From NCBI GenBank assembly GCA_027924025.1, contig AP026970.1, forward strand, positions 186,001 to 250,000: DNA of 64,000 nucleotides, written 5' to 3'. This document shows, in pieces, positions 43,201 to 51,888 of this stretch; positions within the stretch are counted from its first letter, which is position 1; the number at the start of each line of letters is the position of its first letter. The position numbers and the translations under genes were made by a program. The notes under the pieces were generated by a model. That model had not been told where the DNA came from and did no database searches. It saw nothing but the letters and a program-made list of their open reading frames with translations. This DNA is from Comamonadaceae bacterium OS-4. GTDB taxonomy: Bacteria; Pseudomonadota; Gammaproteobacteria; Burkholderiales; Burkholderiaceae_C.

Positions 43201-44967
43201 ATGAATATGGCAACGGCTTCGCCCGGTGCGACGGACGCTCCGCGGCCGCCCTCGGGCCGCCCGGAGAAGCTGCGTTTGGGCGATGTGCTGGTGCAGCAAA
43301 AGCTCATTTCCCAAGAGCAGTTGCAGCAAACGCTTGACCTGCAGCGCACGACCGGCAAAAAGGTCGGGCGCCTGTTGATCGAGACGGGTGTGATCACCGA
43401 AGAGCTACTCGCCAACGGCTTGGCGCGGCAGCTGCGTGTTCCCTTCGTCAACCTCAAAACCTTTCCCTTCCGTGCCGATGTGGTGAAGTTGCTGCCCGAA
43501 GCGGCTGCGCGCCGCTTCAAGGCGCTGGTGCTCGAGGACAAGGGCGATGTCTTGCTCGTCGCCTTGGCCGACCCGCTGGACCTGTTTGCCTACGACGAGC
43601 TCACCCGCCTTCTCAAGCGCAACATCGGTATCGCGGCTGTGCCCGAGAGCCATTTGGCTTTGGCCTTCGACCGGCTGTACCGCCGCACCGAAGAGATCAG
43701 TGGTCTGGCCCGCGCGCTGGAAAAAGACCTCGGCGATGCAGTGGACTTCGGTGAACTCACCGCCAGCGTGGGCCAAGAGGGTGCGCCCGTGGTGCGCTTG
43801 CTCCAATCGCTCTTTGAAGATGCGACCCAGGTGGGCGCTTCCGATGTGCACATCGAACCGCAAGAAGGCTTTTTGCAGATCCGCGTGCGGGTCGATGGCG
43901 TGCTCCAGACCCAAACGCAAGCCGACAAGCGCATTGGCGGCGCACTGGCCCAACGTTTGAAGCTGATGGCCGGTTTGGACATTTCTGAGAAGCGTTTGCC
44001 CCAAGATGGCCGCTTCTCGGTCCGGCTGAAGGACAACACCATCGATGTGCGCCTGTCCACGCTGCCCACCACCTACGGTGAGTCCGCCGTAATGCGCTTG
44101 TTGAACCAGGGCGCCGGTATGCGCCGCCTGGACACCATCGGCATGCCGGCCGATATGCTCAAGCGTTTTCGCGATGTGCTGTCCCGCTCCTCCGGCATGG
44201 TGCTGGTGACCGGGCCTACCGGCTCCGGTAAAACCACAACCCTCTACGCCGCCTTGGCCGAGATCAATGCGGCAGAGCTCAAAGTGATCACGGTGGAAGA
44301 CCCGGTCGAATACCGCTTGCCAGCGATCACCCAGGTGCAGGTCAACGACAAAATTGAATTGACCTTTTCGCGGGTGCTGCGGGCTTGTCTGCGCCAGGAT
44401 CCGGATGTGATTCTGGTCGGGGAAATGCGCGATGCCGAGACCGCAGAAATCGGTTTGCGCGCCGCCATTACCGGCCACTTGGTGCTCTCCACATTGCACA
44501 CCCGGGATGCCATCGGCACCCCGTTCCGCTTGCTGGATATGGGTGTGCCGGCTTTCATGGTGGCCACGTCCTTGCAAGCCGTGATTGCCCAGCGCTTGCT
44601 GCGCCTGAATTGCCAGGAGTGCCTGGCGCCGCACACCCCCACGCCGCAAGAGCAGTCGTGGATGGAGGCCATGTTGGAGCCCGGTGAAGTGCTCAAGCCC
44701 AAGCGCGGCTTGGGTTGCTCGCAGTGCAATGGCACTGGCTATTCAGGGCGCCAGGGTGTGTATGAGCTCTTAGAGATGGATGCCGCCCTGACCCACGCTG
44801 CCACCCAGAGCGACCCTGCCAGTTTTTTGCGGACGGCGCGCGAGCGCATGAAAGGCCAAACCATGGCGTTCCATGCCCTGCAGTTGGTGCGCAGCGGCAA
44901 AACCTCATTGGCCGAGGCGCTGCGCATCGGGTTCGACTCCGATGGCGATGAGGCCATGTTGGGCTGA
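43201..44967 (+). CDS. mshE: MSHA biogenesis ATPase MshE
   Basis: 588 aa GspE/PilB-type assembly ATPase. Residues about 25-80 form a c-di-GMP-binding MshEN domain: RLGDVLVQQKLISQEQLQQTL followed by a second similar repeat VGRLLIETGVITEELLANGL. The ATPase core has Walker A GPTGSGKTTT at 338-347, an Asp box (VEDPVEYRL), Walker B VILVGEMRD and His box HLVLSTLHT. A zinc site (CQECLAP ... CSQCNGTG) follows. It powers pilus extension at the inner membrane, gated by c-di-GMP. First of the pilus operon; mshG starts 3 nt after its stop. Confidence 0.95.
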   Translation: MNMATASPGATDAPRPPSGRPEKLRLGDVLVQQKLISQEQLQQTLDLQRTTGKKVGRLLIETGVITEELLANGLARQLRVPFVNLKTFPFRADVVKLLPEAAARRFKALVLEDKGDVLLVALADPLDLFAYDELTRLLKRNIGIAAVPESHLALAFDRLYRRTEEISGLARALEKDLGDAVDFGELTASVGQEGAPVVRLLQSLFEDATQVGASDVHIEPQEGFLQIRVRVDGVLQTQTQADKRIGGALAQRLKLMAGLDISEKRLPQDGRFSVRLKDNTIDVRLSTLPTTYGESAVMRLLNQGAGMRRLDTIGMPADMLKRFRDVLSRSSGMVLVTGPTGSGKTTTLYAALAEINAAELKVITVEDPVEYRLPAITQVQVNDKIELTFSRVLRACLRQDPDVILVGEMRDAETAEIGLRAAITGHLVLSTLHTRDAIGTPFRLLDMGVPAFMVATSLQAVIAQRLLRLNCQECLAPHTPTPQEQSWMEAMLEPGEVLKPKRGLGCSQCNGTGYSGRQGVYELLEMDAALTHAATQSDPASFLRTARERMKGQTMAFHALQLVRSGKTSLAEALRIGFDSDGDEAMLG

Positions 44968-44969
44968 CC

Positions 44970-46208
44970 ATGGCAATCTACGACTGGCGCGGACGCAATA
45001 ACCGGGGCGAAGCCGTAAGCGGACAGTTGGAGGCCATGACCGAAGGCGGTGTGGCCGATCAGCTCATGTCCATCGGCGTTGCGCCGGTGCACATTGCGGT
45101 GTCCAAGGCAGTCGATACCAAAGACAAAAAAGACCCTCTGGCTTTTTTGACAGCCCGCCCGGTGGATGTGGACGATGTGCTGATTTTTTCGCGCCAGATG
45201 TACACCCTGAACAAGGCGGGCGTGCCGATTCTGCGGGCCTTTGCGGGGCTGGAGGCTTCGGCGACCAAGCCGGCCATGGTAGATTTGCTCAAGGATGTGC
45301 GCGCCAGTCTGGACCAAGGGCGTGAGCTCTCGGTGGCCTTGGGGCGCCATGTTGCGTTGTTTGGAAACTTCTATATCTCCATGATCCGGGTCGGCGAAAT
45401 GACCGGCCGGCTCACCGAGGTGTTTCTCCGGCTCAATGAACACATGGAGTTCGAGCGCGATGTCCGCGAGCGCATCAAGCAAGCTACCCGCTACCCCACG
45501 TTCGTGTTGATGGCGATGGCCGCGGCCATTGTGATCTTGAATATTTTTGTCATCCCGGTCTTTGCCAAGGTGTTTGCCGGGTTCAACAGCGAGTTGCCGC
45601 TGATCACCCGGGGCCTGCTCGGGTTTTCAAACTGGATGCTCAATTGGTGGCCGCTGCTAATCGTCATCTCGGTGGTGGTTGCTATTGGCGTTCGCGCCTA
45701 TTTGCGAACACCCGGCGGGCGTTACAAATGGGATGCGCGCAAGCTCAAGCTCCCCATCATTGGCGAAATCATTCTCAAAGCCACACTGGCCCGTTTCGCC
45801 CGGAGCTTCGCCTTGAGCAGTCAAAGTGGCGTTCCTCTGGTGCAAGCGCTCACGGTCGTGGCCCAAACGGTGGACAACGCCTTCATTGGTGCCCGGATCG
45901 AGCAGATGCGCGACGGCATTGAGCGGGGTGAAAGCATTTCACGTTGCGCAGCCGCCACAGGCGTGTTTACCCCGGTGGTGCTGCAAATGATCAATGTGGG
46001 CGAAGAAACCGGGGAGCTCGATAACCTTTTGTTCGAGATCGCCGGCATGTATGAGCGGGAGACGGACTACAACATCAAGGGTTTGTCTGCCGCCATTGAG
46101 CCGGTGCTGTTGGCGGTCATCGGCGCCTTGGTCTTGTTGTTGGCGCTGGGCGTGTTTCTGCCTTTGTGGAATATGGGGCAAGCCGCCATGGGCAAGGGCG
46201 GAGGCTAG
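44970..46208 (+). CDS. mshG: MSHA inner-membrane platform protein MshG
   Basis: 412 aa GspF/PilC family. N-terminal YDWRGRNNRGEAVSGQLEA, DDVLIFSRQMYTLNKAGVPILRAFAGL, MIRVGEMTGRL and, in the second repeat, SGVPLVQALTVVA and MINVGEETGEL. Three membrane segments (VLMAMAAAIVILNIFVIPVF; WPLLIVISVVVAIGV; AVIGALVLLLALGVFLPLW). It anchors MshE and passes pilin subunits into the growing fibre. Confidence 0.95.
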   Translation: MAIYDWRGRNNRGEAVSGQLEAMTEGGVADQLMSIGVAPVHIAVSKAVDTKDKKDPLAFLTARPVDVDDVLIFSRQMYTLNKAGVPILRAFAGLEASATKPAMVDLLKDVRASLDQGRELSVALGRHVALFGNFYISMIRVGEMTGRLTEVFLRLNEHMEFERDVRERIKQATRYPTFVLMAMAAAIVILNIFVIPVFAKVFAGFNSELPLITRGLLGFSNWMLNWWPLLIVISVVVAIGVRAYLRTPGGRYKWDARKLKLPIIGEIILKATLARFARSFALSSQSGVPLVQALTVVAQTVDNAFIGARIEQMRDGIERGESISRCAAATGVFTPVVLQMINVGEETGELDNLLFEIAGMYERETDYNIKGLSAAIEPVLLAVIGALVLLLALGVFLPLWNMGQAAMGKGGG

Positions 46209-46211
46209 GCG

Positions 46212-46730
46212 ATGGCCACTGCCCACACTCCGGTAGCGCGTGTGCGTTGGAACAGCCGCTGGGTGGAGTGGGGCGTCTTGACCCTGTGTATCGGCATAGC
46301 CACCGCGGTGTTGTGGCGTTACGGCCAGCAAGTTCGCGCGCAAACCGAGCGGGCCGCGGTGCAGAGCACGCTGGGCGCCTTGCGGACTGCGCTGGTGCTC
46401 GACTATGTGCAATCCATGCTGCCCCAGCGCAAGCGCACCGGGGACCCGGTGGCTGCCAATGGTGTGGTTCCCAATCCTTTCGGGATGCTCCAGCAGCCTG
46501 CCGCCAACTATGCCGGTGAAGTCCCGGCCGCGCTGCTGCAAGAGGTCGCGCCGGGCCGCTGGGTGTTTGACAAACGGTGCGGGTGTATCGGCTACAAGCC
46601 CTTGGAGCCTGGCGGTTTGGACGCGCCCTCAGGCGCGCAAGCGGTGTGGTTTATGGTGGAAAGTACGGCCGCGGCCTACCAGTTGCGGCCGATTCAGGCC
46701 TATGTGTGGGGCGGTTTGCCGTTGGAATGA
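46212..46730 (+). CDS. mshF: MshF-like pilus assembly protein
   Basis: 172 aa with one N-terminal membrane helix (WGVLTLCIGIATAVLWRYG) and a periplasmic part. It sits three nt after mshG with GGAGG before its ATG, exactly where mshF lies in Vibrio (G-F-B-A). Pseudopilin-like features are weak: the helix is not preceded by a Gly-Phe prepilin cleavage site. The name rests on position plus overall size; sequence similarity in this family is known to be low. Confidence 0.65.
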   Translation: MATAHTPVARVRWNSRWVEWGVLTLCIGIATAVLWRYGQQVRAQTERAAVQSTLGALRTALVLDYVQSMLPQRKRTGDPVAANGVVPNPFGMLQQPAANYAGEVPAALLQEVAPGRWVFDKRCGCIGYKPLEPGGLDAPSGAQAVWFMVESTAAAYQLRPIQAYVWGGLPLE

Positions 46731-46880
46731 GGGCGCTTGGCACCCATCGGTTGGCGTAAACCCGCAGGAATCTTGAGAAAAGTCACGGACTATCGGTCTA
46801 ATCCTCAGGCACAAGACCGTGCTCCTCCCCTAGAATGGTCTAGCATTGGCACTCACATTTTTCTTTTGAAGGTGGACAAC

Positions 46881-47279
46881 ATGAAACAAGTACAGCGCGG
46901 CTTCACATTGATCGAGTTGGTCATGGTGATCGTGATCTTGGGCATCTTGGCAGCGGTGGCCATCCCCAAATTCGTCGATCTGTCTGCGGATGCCCGTCAG
47001 GCATCTGTTCAAGGTGTGGCCGGGGCACTGTCTTCCGGTTCTGCCATCAACTATGCAGCTTATTCCGCGCGCGGCACGGGTACCGCTGTTGCTACTTGTG
47101 AAGATGCCAAAGGCACTTTGCAAGGCGGCACGTATCCGACGAATGGTGGCACTTACGCCGCGGCCGTAGTGGGTACTTTTTCTGCGACGTCTGGTTCCTC
47201 TAACACTTGCACCTTGACCTTCACACCGACCAGCGGCACGCCAGTGACCGCATCGTTCACAGCGATCAAGACCCCGTAA
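46881..47279 (+). CDS. mshA: MSHA major pilin
   Basis: 132 aa type IV prepilin. Short leader MKQVQRG, then cleavage before Phe and the pilin helix FTLIELVMVIVILGILAAVA with Glu5. The body is Gly/Ser/Thr-rich with two cysteines (VATCEDAKG ... SNTCTLTF) that should form the C-terminal disulfide loop. A prepilin peptidase is not in the window. The ATG at 46881 follows GAAGGTGG. Strong terminator downstream. The Ser/Thr-rich tail (TFTPTSGTPVTASF) would suit O-glycosylation by the adjacent ligase-like enzyme. Confidence 0.93.
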   Translation: MKQVQRGFTLIELVMVIVILGILAAVAIPKFVDLSADARQASVQGVAGALSSGSAINYAAYSARGTGTAVATCEDAKGTLQGGTYPTNGGTYAAAVVGTFSATSGSSNTCTLTFTPTSGTPVTASFTAIKTP

Positions 47280-47315
47280 AACCGGCAGCAGCGAGCCCCA
47301 TCGCAACTTACCAAA

Positions 47316-47346
47316 AGCCAGTGTGGCCTGCCGCACTGGCTTTTTT
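47316..47346. terminator. Rho-independent terminator after mshA
   Basis: AGCCAGTG / CACTGGCT stem followed by six T. Its T-run touches the stop codon of the convergent ligase-like gene, and an A-run precedes the stem, so it may serve both. Confidence 0.88.
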
Positions 47347-49448
47347 CATGGGCGAACTGCTTCCTCCGGTTGGCGCATGGCTTCCTGCCAAGTGGCCGGA
47401 GCAGCATTCAGGCTCGCCGCTTGCGCCTGGCGGTCTTGCGGCCAGTGGCGTACCCACAGCCGGTAGGCCTGTGTCGTCAAGGCCGCGTCCCGGGTCTCAA
47501 GGCCAATCGCCATGGCCATTTGGATCAAGTCGTACTGAAGCACCCCTGCTGCAAAGTAGGCGCGGAGCTTGTGGGCCGCCTGGGCGGTCTGACCGGTGCG
47601 CCGCATGAGCAAAATGTCCAAGGCCCGGGTGCGCGCGGTGCCCGGTTGCAAGGCAGCAAGCTTGGCAAACGCCTCAGCGGCAGGGCCGTTGCGGTCCAGG
47701 GCCACATTCAGCAAGACCTGGTTGGCACGGACGTCCGGAATGTACGGGCGAGATGCCGCTATTGAGTCTTGGGCCCAGAGTGCTGCCTGCAAGTTGCCGG
47801 TGGCGGCAAAACCGTCTCCCGCTTGTGCTGTGAGCTTGCGGTAGTGGGGGTGAATCTCCACCCCCTTTTTGAGCCAGTCCCACGCCTCGGTTTGTAGCCG
47901 CTGCCACTCTGCAGGCGGCATGGTGGGGTTCTTCAGGATGAGATTGAGTGTTTGGATGCTGCGAATGATGCTGAATTCGGCACGGAATGCCAAGCCGCTC
48001 ACCACCAGAATCACCAAACCCGCCAAGCCTGTAGCCACCAGCCCGGCGCGCAAAGTGGCGGCGCTGGCCAGGTAGGCTCGCGGGTCTGCGTGGGCCAGCA
48101 CCGCCAGCCCCACTATGAACATCGCCCCAGTGCTGGCGAGCCGCCACGGGAACCCCGCATTACTTACGAGCAAGAGCCCCAACAGGCTGCACAGAGCAAC
48201 TGCACACAAGGCTTCCGCCGCCGAAGGCCGGGTGCGGGCCAAGCGCTCCCAGCGGGTTTGGGCGCTGAAAAGCAGGTACCCGAGCAAGCCGGCCAACAGG
48301 CCGCCACCGACCGGCAGGCCGTATTCGGCCAGCAGTTGCAAGGGCTCGTTGTGGGCATAAAAGTCGGTTTCGACGGAGTTTTGGGCACCTTGGTAGCGCG
48401 GAATATGCACCTCCCACGCACCCGCACCGACTCCGGTCCACGGCTGATCTATCAGCATGCGGATGCTGGCTCGCCACATGAGCGCGCGTATCGAAAACGA
48501 GCCCTCGGTGTACTCCTCGGGCCGTGCCACCGAGCCCGCTCGGTACACACTGCGCTCCAAAGGGGTCAACCCATACCCTTGCGCCACGATGGTCGGGCTA
48601 TTGCTCGGGATGAGCGCCAAGCCGGCAAGCCCCAGCAGCAAAACCGAGCTGGTGAGCGCCACTGCGCGCCGAGACCAATACGGACTATCTGCCGCCTGCC
48701 GGTAGCGCCACAGCACCACTAGGGTGACCGGCAGCATGATGGCTGTAGCTACCAGCGCCGAGCGGGTGCCGGTCATGAGCAGGGCCGCAAGGTTCCATGC
48801 CAGTGACAGTGCCATGAGGGCCCGCCCCTTGGGGGACCGCAGCTGCGTCAGGGCATACGCCGAGAACGGCAGGGTGCACACCAGATACTCCGCAAAGAAA
48901 TTGCGATTCACAAACACCGAGGCCGGCGCGGCCACTTGCGGGAACCAGGAGAGGTCTCCCCAAAACTGCGCGGCGCCCCACGCCGCTGCACCGACCGCGC
49001 CCGCATGGATGCCCCACACCAGCACCCTGGCGTGTCCGCCCCGCAGCACCTGCAGGGTGGCCCATAGCAGCGCGCCAAGCACGCACCAGCGTGCAGCCTC
49101 TGCCCCCGCCAGGTAGCGGTGCGACCACGCCATGCTGCCCAGTGCATACAGGCACAAGACGGCGGGAAACGCCAACAGGCCATGAAAATACCACCGGGTA
49201 CTTTCCCCGCGGGGGGCCTGGAGCGCTCGAATGAGCAGCAGTGCCAAGGCACACACTACGCCTATGGCCAGCAGCGCGGACTTCAGCGTGTCCTGCAACA
49301 CCCATTCGCCGGGAACACCCACCGCCGGCACGAGCGTAAGGGTGAGCGCGAGTGCCCAAGCGGCGCCCCGGGTCTTCCGGTCAGTGGGCGCAGTGGCCGC
49401 AGAAATGGCGGTACTTTCGGGTGCATTGGAGGCTGGTGCAGCAGGCAT
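47346..49448 (-). CDS. O-antigen ligase / PglL-type oligosaccharyltransferase-like membrane protein
   Basis: About 700 aa from the ATG at 49448 (no clear ribosome site; an ATG at 49559 would add a tail made partly of a 26-nt repeat). Eleven or so hydrophobic segments in the first ~450 residues; the central Wzy_C-like region includes NRNFFAEYLVCTLPFSAY, LLMTGTRSALVATAIMLP and WTGVGAGAWEVHIPRYQ with the large loop HNEPLQLLAEYGLPVGG. The C-terminal ~250 residues are a soluble, helical TPR-like region (AGDGFAATGNLQAALWAQDS). Proteins of this plan transfer glycans to lipid A or to pilin. Its place antisense between mshA and mshC suggests pilin glycosylation. Confidence 0.85.
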   Translation of the reverse strand: MPAAPASNAPESTAISAATAPTDRKTRGAAWALALTLTLVPAVGVPGEWVLQDTLKSALLAIGVVCALALLLIRALQAPRGESTRWYFHGLLAFPAVLCLYALGSMAWSHRYLAGAEAARWCVLGALLWATLQVLRGGHARVLVWGIHAGAVGAAAWGAAQFWGDLSWFPQVAAPASVFVNRNFFAEYLVCTLPFSAYALTQLRSPKGRALMALSLAWNLAALLMTGTRSALVATAIMLPVTLVVLWRYRQAADSPYWSRRAVALTSSVLLLGLAGLALIPSNSPTIVAQGYGLTPLERSVYRAGSVARPEEYTEGSFSIRALMWRASIRMLIDQPWTGVGAGAWEVHIPRYQGAQNSVETDFYAHNEPLQLLAEYGLPVGGGLLAGLLGYLLFSAQTRWERLARTRPSAAEALCAVALCSLLGLLLVSNAGFPWRLASTGAMFIVGLAVLAHADPRAYLASAATLRAGLVATGLAGLVILVVSGLAFRAEFSIIRSIQTLNLILKNPTMPPAEWQRLQTEAWDWLKKGVEIHPHYRKLTAQAGDGFAATGNLQAALWAQDSIAASRPYIPDVRANQVLLNVALDRNGPAAEAFAKLAALQPGTARTRALDILLMRRTGQTAQAAHKLRAYFAAGVLQYDLIQMAMAIGLETRDAALTTQAYRLWVRHWPQDRQAQAASLNAAPATWQEAMRQPEEAVRP

Positions 49449-49536
49449 GTTGGAGGTAAGCTTTGCGGGTCCGCCGCGACCCCGTTCCGGGGTCCACGAT
49501 TGATGATTAAATAAGGCTGTAGCGCTTGCTTTTCCT

Positions 49537-49562
49537 GCGCGAATAGCTCCTAAAAGCATAGC
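49537..49562 (+). repeat. 26-nt dispersed repeat, copy 9
   Basis: GCGC-N4-AGCT-N9-ATAGC, no gaps, 15 nt before the mshC start, in the divergent gap with the ligase-like gene. A further TAGCGC lies 15 nt upstream, as at copy 5. Confidence 0.75.
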
Positions 49563-49577
49563 AAATGTAAACGATCC

Positions 49578-50126
49578 ATGTCTCCGCCTGTTTCCTTGGA
49601 TTTTGCGTTGGAATCGATGCCCGCGTCTCGGGGCAGGCGCATGCGCGGTTTCACGCTGGTGGAGTTGGTCATGGTGATTGTGTTGCTCGGGGTGCTGTCG
49701 GTGTACGCGGTGCCGCGCATGATCAATACGGGCGACTTCTATGCCCGCGGGTTCCACGACCAGTCCATGGCCTATTTGCGTTATGCGCAGAAAACCGCCA
49801 TCGCGCAGCGCCGCACCGTGTGTGTGACCCTGAGTGCCAATGCCATCAGTTTGCGGATCGCGGGTGCTGCCGGGATCAACAACTGCGACCCGGCCTCACC
49901 GCCAGCCCCCAGCGGGACGGCCCTGAGGGGCCCCGCCGGTGAAGCGGGACTCAGCGCCCGCAGCGGAGTGGTCTTCAGCAGCACCTTGACCTCTTTCAAC
50001 TTTGATGGGCTGGGGCAACCTGTCAACGCCAGCACCGGCGCGGCTGCCCCGACGCAAGTCCTGCAGGTGGCCAATGTGACATCGTCGATCACTATTGAAG
50101 CGGGCACGGGGTATGTGCATGACTAA
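49578..50126 (+). CDS. mshC: MSHA minor pilin MshC (GspH/FimT-like)
   Basis: 182 aa. Prepilin signal RRMRG-FTLVELVMVIVLLG, then a GspH/FimT-like body (YARGFHDQSMAYLRYAQKTAIAQRRTVCVTL). It is a minor pilin that helps initiate fibre assembly. First in the C-D-O-P-Q block; its stop overlaps the start of mshD. Confidence 0.88.
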   Translation: MSPPVSLDFALESMPASRGRRMRGFTLVELVMVIVLLGVLSVYAVPRMINTGDFYARGFHDQSMAYLRYAQKTAIAQRRTVCVTLSANAISLRIAGAAGINNCDPASPPAPSGTALRGPAGEAGLSARSGVVFSSTLTSFNFDGLGQPVNASTGAAAPTQVLQVANVTSSITIEAGTGYVHD

Positions 50127-50565
50127 GGGAGCGCTCGCTCACCGTCAGAGCGGCTTCACTCTGGTGGAGCTGCTCATTTTTATCGTGGTGGTGGGTGCTG
50201 GCTTGGCGGGCATTTTGTCGGTGATGGACACCTCGGTGAAATCCAGCGCGGATCCGATGATCCGCAAACAGGCCATCGCCATCGCGGAGTCGGTGCTGGA
50301 AGAGGTGCTGCAAAAAGCGTATACCGATCCGGACAACTCGCCCGCCGTCGTCGAGGCCAGCCGCGACCTGTGGGACGATGTAGACGATTACAACGGTCAA
50401 ACACAAGCAGCATTTGCGTTCCCCGCCAGTTTGTCCGGTTACGCACTGGCCATTACCGTCACGGCCGACAACACGACACTGGGTATCGCGGCCAAAAGGG
50501 TGCGCGTCACAGTGACGCGTGGCAACGAGTCGATGGTGTTGACCGGTTACCGGACCAACTATTAA
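50119..50565 (+). CDS. mshD: MSHA minor pilin MshD
   Basis: 148 aa. Prepilin motif HRQSG-FTLVELLIFIVVVGAGLAG, then AIAIAESVLEEVLQKAY, a PilV/MshD-type pattern. ATG at 50119 overlaps mshC by 8 nt; an ATG at 50113 is also possible. Minor pilin. Confidence 0.88.
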   Translation: MTKGALAHRQSGFTLVELLIFIVVVGAGLAGILSVMDTSVKSSADPMIRKQAIAIAESVLEEVLQKAYTDPDNSPAVVEASRDLWDDVDDYNGQTQAAFAFPASLSGYALAITVTADNTTLGIAAKRVRVTVTRGNESMVLTGYRTNY

Positions 50566-50578
50566 GCGCTCACCCGTC

Positions 50579-51481
50579 ATGAAAACTCCGGTTCAAGCTT
50601 TTCGGCAACAAGTGGGCTTCACCCTGGTGGAGCTGGTGATCGTGATTGTGATCATGGGGGTGATCGGCGGGGTGGTGGCGGTGTTCATGCGGGCACCTAT
50701 CCAAGCGTATGTCGACAGTGGACGTCGGGCCGCCTTGACTGACGTGGCAGACACCGCAGTCCGGCGCATCTCGCGGGATATCCGCAAGGCCTTGCCCAAC
50801 AGTGTGCGGGTGAGCACCAGTGGGTCAGACTCGTGCCTGGAATTCATTCCCACCCGCAACGGGGGCCGCTACCGGGAGAACAACCGCCCGACCGGCGATA
50901 CGGTGGGCAAGGGGCTCGATTTCACAACCGCAGATACGGACTTCAACATGCTGGGCCGCAATGCGGATTGGCCGGCGGATCAGCAGATCGGTATCAACGA
51001 CCTGGTGGTGGTTTACAACCTTGGCATTACCAATGTGACCGCCTACAACGGCGACAACCTGGCGCGGGTTGCCAGCCTCAGTTCCGACACCACCAGCGGT
51101 GCTGAAGAAACCACGATCAAACTGGCAGCACCCAAGCAGTTTCCGCTGGAGTCTGGAACCAAGCGTTTCCATGTAGTGCCGGTCGAGGAAAACGTAGTGG
51201 CCTATGTTTGCAATGGCAGCACCTTGCGCCGCTTGGTAACGCCCGGGGTGACCACCGGCACCGGAGTGTTGTTCACCAATAGCGCGACCCGGTATTGCGG
51301 CAGTGCAGGCAACCCGGTGAGTTCCGCGCCAGTGTTGATTTCGGATGTGTCCTCCTGCAGTTTCACCTACAACGACACGGATTCACAGCGTAACGGGCTG
51401 GTGCAGATGTCGCTCTCCATCACCCGGAATGCGGAAACGGTGAACCTTTATCACCAGATTCAGGTCAATAACACGCCATGA
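50579..51481 (+). CDS. mshO: MSHA minor pilin MshO
   Basis: 300 aa. Prepilin motif QQVG-FTLVELVIVIVIMG, GspJ/PilW-like body. DVADTAVRRISRDIRKALPNSVRV is the conserved MshO region. The larger size than C and D fits the family. Its stop overlaps the start of mshP (ATGA). Confidence 0.9.
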   Translation: MKTPVQAFRQQVGFTLVELVIVIVIMGVIGGVVAVFMRAPIQAYVDSGRRAALTDVADTAVRRISRDIRKALPNSVRVSTSGSDSCLEFIPTRNGGRYRENNRPTGDTVGKGLDFTTADTDFNMLGRNADWPADQQIGINDLVVVYNLGITNVTAYNGDNLARVASLSSDTTSGAEETTIKLAAPKQFPLESGTKRFHVVPVEENVVAYVCNGSTLRRLVTPGVTTGTGVLFTNSATRYCGSAGNPVSSAPVLISDVSSCSFTYNDTDSQRNGLVQMSLSITRNAETVNLYHQIQVNNTP

Positions 51482-51888
51482 CACGAACCCGCCCCCCGCA
51501 ACGCGGCTTTGCCGCCATCGCCGCCATCTTTTTGGTGCTGGTGCTGGCTGCCTTGGGCGGCTTTATGGTGTCTTTTTCGAACACCCAGCAGTTGACGTCT
51601 GCCCGGGACCTGCAAGGCAGCCGCGCCTACTGGGCGGCCCGCGGCGGCCTCGCGTGGGGGGTGGCAAGCCTGGTTGCCAGCAACGCAGCCTGCCCCTCGG
51701 GCGACTTCACCAGTGCGGCTGGCCGCAATGTGGATGGCTACACCGTCCTGGTGACTTGCAGCCGCACCGTCTATGCCGATAGCGGTGGCGATGTGGTCAT
51801 TTACCGGCTGGATGCCCGGGCCAGTCTGGGTGTTGCCGGTGGAAGCAACTACGTAGAGCGCAGTGTGAGCGCCAGCATGGAGATGTGA
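51478..51888 (+). CDS. mshP: MSHA biogenesis protein MshP
   Basis: 136 aa. N-terminus PPQRGFAAIAAIFLVLVLAALGGF is prepilin-like but lacks Glu5, as in PilX/GspK-like components. Two Cys (ACPSGDF, VTCSRT). ATGA overlap with mshO and TGATG overlap with mshQ show translational coupling. Confidence 0.85.
   Translation: MTRTRPPQRGFAAIAAIFLVLVLAALGGFMVSFSNTQQLTSARDLQGSRAYWAARGGLAWGVASLVASNAACPSGDFTSAAGRNVDGYTVLVTCSRTVYADSGGDVVIYRLDARASLGVAGGSNYVERSVSASMEM

Noticed and set aside
46737..46880. Long N-terminal extension of the MshA pilin
   Set aside because: Type IV prepilins have short leaders; the ATG at 46881 with GAAGGTGG upstream gives a seven-residue leader.
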